Positions 61,254-64,000 of a DNA stretch of 64,000 nt are shown here, in pieces; positions within the stretch are counted from its first letter, which is position 1, and each line of letters opens with the position of its first letter. Location: NCBI RefSeq assembly GCF_014843845.1, contig NZ_JHQS01000126.1:1-64000 (forward strand), read 5' to 3'. Below the pieces are notes generated by a model. That model was not told the DNA's origin. It saw only the letters and a list, made by a program, of their open reading frames with translations, and did not search any database. The position numbers and the translations under genes were made by a program. This DNA comes from Mesorhizobium amorphae (GTDB lineage Bacteria > Pseudomonadota > Alphaproteobacteria > Rhizobiales > Rhizobiaceae).

Positions 61254-62003
61254 TCAGTTCGCTAGCATCGCCCGTTCCTCGGGAGTGATGTGCCGCGCCT
61301 TGCCTTTGGCGAGATCGCCAAGCTGCAAGGACCCGATCGCCACCCTTACCAGCCGCAACACCTCGACATCGAAGGCGCCGAGCAGCCTGCGAATCTGGCG
61401 ATTGCGACCCTCGTCGAGCACGATTTCCAGCCATGCCGTGCGGCCGCCGCTGCGCAGCATCTCGATCGATCGGGCCGTCAGCAGCTCGCCGTCGACGACC
61501 GCGCCTTCGCGAAACCGCGCCAGCATCGCCTCGTCTGGCTGGGTGCCGATCTGCACGTGATAGGTCTTGGCGACATGCGAGGCGGGATCGAGCAGACCAT
61601 TTCCCCAATGCGTGTCGTTGGTCATCAACAGAAGGCCTTCGCTCGCCTTGTCGAGGCGGCCGACCGGCGACACGAAGGGCAGGTCGAGCCCAATCAGGCA
61701 GTCATAGACCGTATCTCGATCCTGCGGGTCGTCCCGGGTGGTGACCAGGCCGCGCGGCTTGTTGACCATCAGATAGACCTTGCGCTCGGCAACGACGCGC
61801 TCACCGTCGACGGTGATGCGGTCGCGGCCGGGATCGACGCGCAGCGATCCGTTGCGTACCACCTTGCCGCCGACCCGCACCCGCCCCTCGGCGACCAGCG
61901 CCTCGGCCTGCTTGCGCGAGCACAGCCCAAGCTTCGACAGCGCGCGGCAAAGGCTGACCCCGGCGGGAGGTGGTCGGCGGGCGATGTTGGGCGGCCGTGT
62001 CAT
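61254..62003 (-). CDS. Pseudouridine synthase, RsuA/RluB/E/F family
   Basis: A 249-residue rRNA-modifying enzyme. An N-terminal S4 RNA-binding domain (RALSKLGLCSRKQAEALVAE then GRVRVGGKVV) is followed by the catalytic domain with the nucleophilic aspartate in SPVGRLDKASEGLLLMTNDT and EGRNRQIRRLLGAFDVEVLR near the end. It isomerises a specific uridine in rRNA; which site cannot be read from sequence. Confidence 0.9.
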   Translation of the reverse strand: MTRPPNIARRPPPAGVSLCRALSKLGLCSRKQAEALVAEGRVRVGGKVVRNGSLRVDPGRDRITVDGERVVAERKVYLMVNKPRGLVTTRDDPQDRDTVYDCLIGLDLPFVSPVGRLDKASEGLLLMTNDTHWGNGLLDPASHVAKTYHVQIGTQPDEAMLARFREGAVVDGELLTARSIEMLRSGGRTAWLEIVLDEGRNRQIRRLLGAFDVEVLRLVRVAIGSLQLGDLAKGKARHITPEERAMLAN

Positions 62004-62146
62004 GCGTTAGTGGGTCTTCTTCCCGGTGGTCAGCGACAGATGCCATGCGCGGCGATCGTTGCGCAACCCGCCCGGGGCATACCGCGAGAGCGCCGCGCGA
62101 TTCCACGTTTCGAACATTGTTGGCCGGTCTGGTCACTCTTGAATGT

Positions 62147-62161
62147 TGACTATGAAAGTCA
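62147..62161 (+). promoter_or_regulatory. Iron-responsive (IRO/RirA-type) box
   Basis: Palindrome TGACT-atgaa-AGTCA, fitting the rhizobial iron-responsive operator TGA-N9-TCA. A further inverted half (ATAGTCA, 62168-62174) lies close by. It sits about 75 bp before the siderophore-binding-protein gene and should bind RirA, repressing the operon in iron-replete cells. Confidence 0.72.
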
Positions 62162-62235
62162 TGTTTTATAGTCAGCTTGGTACCGGCGGCTGCAGCCGGG
62201 TTTGTAAGATCGCGGCGCAGAGGGAGACCAGGATA

Positions 62236-63144
62236 TTGCCGGAGAATGACAGGCGGGCGGCCAGACGCGGCGGCATGACCCGGCGAGGCGCGCTTGGGCT
62301 TTTCCTGCTGCCCTTCGCGGGCTCGCTTTCCGCCGCGCCGCGCCCCCTGCGCATCGTCTGCCTCGACGCCGGGCTTACCGAGACCTTGTTGATGCTCGGC
62401 GTCCGGCCGGTCGCCATTGCCGACCGCGAAGTCTGGGAGAAATGGGTTGTCGAGCCACCGCTGCCGCCGGAGATCGCCGATGTCGGCACGCTGCTTGAGC
62501 CCAACCTCGAATTCCTGCAGCAATTGCGTCCGGATGTCATCCTGGCCATCCCCTATCTGGACGGCATCAAGCCGCTGCTCGAGCGTGTCGCGCCGGTGAC
62601 GACCATCGGCATCTACACCGAGGAGGGCCGGCCCTATCAGCTTGCCGTCGAGGCGACCCGGCAACTGGCGCGGCTTGTCGGCAAGCAGGAAGAAGGCGAG
62701 GCGCTGATTGCCGCGACTGAGGCCGGGTTCTCGGAAATCCGGCAGCAGCTGGCGCCATTGTCGGCGCGGCCGCTCTACATCGTCAACTTTATGGATCCGC
62801 GCAATGTGCGTGTCTATGGCCGGCAGAGCCTGTTCCAGGATGTGTTCGACCGCATCGGCATCCGCAACGCCTGGACGGGCGACACCAACTATTGGGGCTT
62901 TGCCACGATGGGCCTGGACGGCCTCGCCACCGCAAGTGACGCGCGGTTGGCCTACATGGAGCCCCTGCCCGACGGCGCCGGCGGTACGCTGACCGAAAGC
63001 CCGGTCTGGAACGCCATGCCCTTCGTGCGCAACCGCTCGATCATGCGCCTGCCGGCCGTGCTGATGTTCGGCGCGCTGCCGTCCGCAGCCCGCTTCGCGC
63101 ACGAGCTGGCCAAGGCGATGACCGGAGATGCCGCGCATGGCTGA
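62236..63144 (+). CDS. FhuD-like siderophore-binding protein
   Basis: A 302-residue periplasmic substrate-binding protein for an iron-siderophore ABC importer. A twin-arginine-type signal is seen (MTRRGALGLFLLPFAGSLSA), as is common for FhuD proteins, followed by RIVCLDAGLTETLLMLGVRP, DVGTLLEPNLEFLQQLRPDV, ILAIPYLDG and the long helix and C-terminal lobe of class III binding proteins. TTG 62236 is taken as start; ATG 62275 is an alternative that also keeps the twin-arginine signal. Overlaps the permease gene by 8 bp and lies behind an iron-responsive box. Confidence 0.85.
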   Translation: MPENDRRAARRGGMTRRGALGLFLLPFAGSLSAAPRPLRIVCLDAGLTETLLMLGVRPVAIADREVWEKWVVEPPLPPEIADVGTLLEPNLEFLQQLRPDVILAIPYLDGIKPLLERVAPVTTIGIYTEEGRPYQLAVEATRQLARLVGKQEEGEALIAATEAGFSEIRQQLAPLSARPLYIVNFMDPRNVRVYGRQSLFQDVFDRIGIRNAWTGDTNYWGFATMGLDGLATASDARLAYMEPLPDGAGGTLTESPVWNAMPFVRNRSIMRLPAVLMFGALPSAARFAHELAKAMTGDAAHG

Positions 63145-64000
63145 CGACACTGTCGCCCAGGGTGGCAGGCGCGCCAGTGGGACATGGCCGCGCCGCCTAT
63201 CCGCCGGCCAGCCGCTCGGCGCCATCCTGCTCTGCATAGTGCTCTCGGCCGCCGCGACCGCTGCCACGCTCTCCAATCTTGCCGTGCAATTGCCGCCGGC
63301 GCTCTGGCTCGACGCGCTCGGCACGCCTGATGTCGCGGATATGCGGCTGGTGCTCGTCCACTATGCCTTCCTGCCGCGGCTGGCCATCAGCCTGCTCTGT
63401 GGCGCAGCACTTGGGCTCGCCGGAACCGTTCTGCAGCAGGTGCTGCGCAACCCTTTGGCCTCGCCGGAAACGGTCGGCGTCTCGGCCGGCGCCCATCTGG
63501 CGCTGGCGCTCGCGACGCTTGCCGCGCCGTCCTTGCTCGCCTTCGGCCGCGAATGGGTGGCGCTGGCCGGCGCTTTCGTCGCGATTGCCGCGGTTGTCGC
63601 TCTGTCCTGGCACAAGCGCCTGTCGCCGCTCTCCGTCGTGCTCGCTGGCCTGGCCGTCAGCCTTTATGCCGGCGCCATCGGCGCTGCCCTCATCGTGTTG
63701 CGGCATGAATGGCTGGCCAGCCTGTTCATCTGGGGTGCCGGCTCGCTCGGCCAGCAGGACTGGACGACGATGCTCTGGCTGCTGCCGCGCCTCGCTGCCG
63801 CCGCCGTCGCCATCGGCCTGATGGTCCGTCCGCTGACCTTGCTCGGCCTTGAAGACGAACGCGCCCGCAGCCTTGGCCTGCCGCTCGGCGTCTACCGTGT
63901 CGCCGGGCTCGGCGCGGCGGTGGCGCTCATTGCTTTCGTCGTTGCCGCCGTCGGCGTCATCGGCTTCGTCGGCCTGGCCGCCGCCACGCTCGCCCGCATC
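63137..64000 (+). CDS. FhuB-like siderophore permease (partial)
   Basis: First 288 residues of a FecCD/BtuC-type permease; the gene continues beyond the window. Blocks: RLAISLLCGAALGLAGTVLQ, QVLRNPLASPETVGVSAGAH, FIWGAGSLGQQDWTTMLWLL and ARSLGLPLGVYRVAGLG ahead of GVIGFVGLAAATLARI. FhuB proteins are double-length (about 650 residues), so roughly half is missing. It forms the membrane channel for siderophore import with the FhuD-like protein upstream. Confidence 0.88.
   Translation, partial: MADDTVAQGGRRASGTWPRRLSAGQPLGAILLCIVLSAAATAATLSNLAVQLPPALWLDALGTPDVADMRLVLVHYAFLPRLAISLLCGAALGLAGTVLQQVLRNPLASPETVGVSAGAHLALALATLAAPSLLAFGREWVALAGAFVAIAAVVALSWHKRLSPLSVVLAGLAVSLYAGAIGAALIVLRHEWLASLFIWGAGSLGQQDWTTMLWLLPRLAAAAVAIGLMVRPLTLLGLEDERARSLGLPLGVYRVAGLGAAVALIAFVVAAVGVIGFVGLAAATLARI

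Noticed and set aside
61250..61275. tRNA-like string GTAGCTCAGTTCGCTAGCATC
   Set aside because: It resembles a D-arm, but no acceptor, anticodon or T-arm can be paired around it. It covers the 3' end of the pseudouridine synthase gene.
59320..61608. Open frame of 762 codons on the minus strand
   Set aside because: It is antisense to dctA and the phosphatase gene, and crosses a strong terminator. Composition is that of a shadow frame.
61801..63324. Open frame of 507 codons on the minus strand
   Set aside because: It is antisense to the siderophore-binding-protein gene and crosses the iron box; no domain is visible.

Overview
This 64 kb window is a high-G+C alphaproteobacterial chromosome segment, most likely from Mesorhizobium or a close relative in the Phyllobacteriaceae/Rhizobiaceae. 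The evidence is the rhizobial arrangement of gbpR-chvE-gguABC, rhaRSTPQUK/rhaDI and dctA-dctBD, an alphaproteobacterial 5-aminolevulinate synthase (HemA), and typical Mesorhizobium short palindromic repeats. No database search was possible. Family names come from reading motifs and gene order.

Layout. (1) 0-6.5 kb: sugar uptake operon chvE-gguA-gguB-gguC on the minus strand, with the divergent LysR regulator gene gbpR. (2) 7.2-23.9 kb: accessory DNA at the 3' end of a tRNA-Gly(CCC) gene at 23882-23955. Two partial copies of the tRNA 3' end lie at 8804-8850 (47 bp identical) and 7240-7279 (40 bp). Together they outline a 15 kb integrase-bearing island (8804-23928) and an older 1.6 kb segment with one putative sugar O-methyltransferase gene. 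(3) 24-42.5 kb: mostly core genes: a lipid-A-type acyltransferase homologue, a glycosyltransferase, a histone-deacetylase-like enzyme, a MATE exporter, pyrD, a CrbS/CrbR-like two-component pair, mscL, an aminotransferase, hemA, galE, and a two-gene operon of a D-amino-acid dehydrogenase and an ornithine-racemase-like domain fused to a degenerate arginase. (4) 42.5-53.4 kb: the complete L-rhamnose catabolic locus. (5) 53.5-62 kb: gamma-glutamyltransferase, dctD-dctB divergent from dctA with a clear sigma-54 promoter, a histidine phosphatase and a pseudouridine synthase. (6) 62.1-64 kb: start of a siderophore ABC importer (FhuD-like, FhuB-like) behind a TGA-N9-TCA iron-responsive box; the permease runs off the window.

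The island is a decayed prophage. It keeps an integrase, a lysis cassette (endolysin with two C-terminal membrane segments, a small membrane protein, overlapping Rz/Rz1-like spanins) and distal tail genes. The tape-measure gene is reduced to an 84-residue stub, and no terminase, portal or capsid gene is visible. Non-phage cargo includes a secreted phospholipase-A2-like protein with a beta-trefoil-like region, a TadG-like pilus protein, a short ATP-dependent DNA ligase, a thermonuclease, a DUF5131/DUF4326 pair and a DUF2806-like protein between the integrase and the attachment site.

The strongest candidates for undescribed biology are the racemase/pseudo-arginase fusion with its partner dehydrogenase (39.4-42.5 kb) and the island's cargo genes. 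Both are inferences from sequence that need testing.
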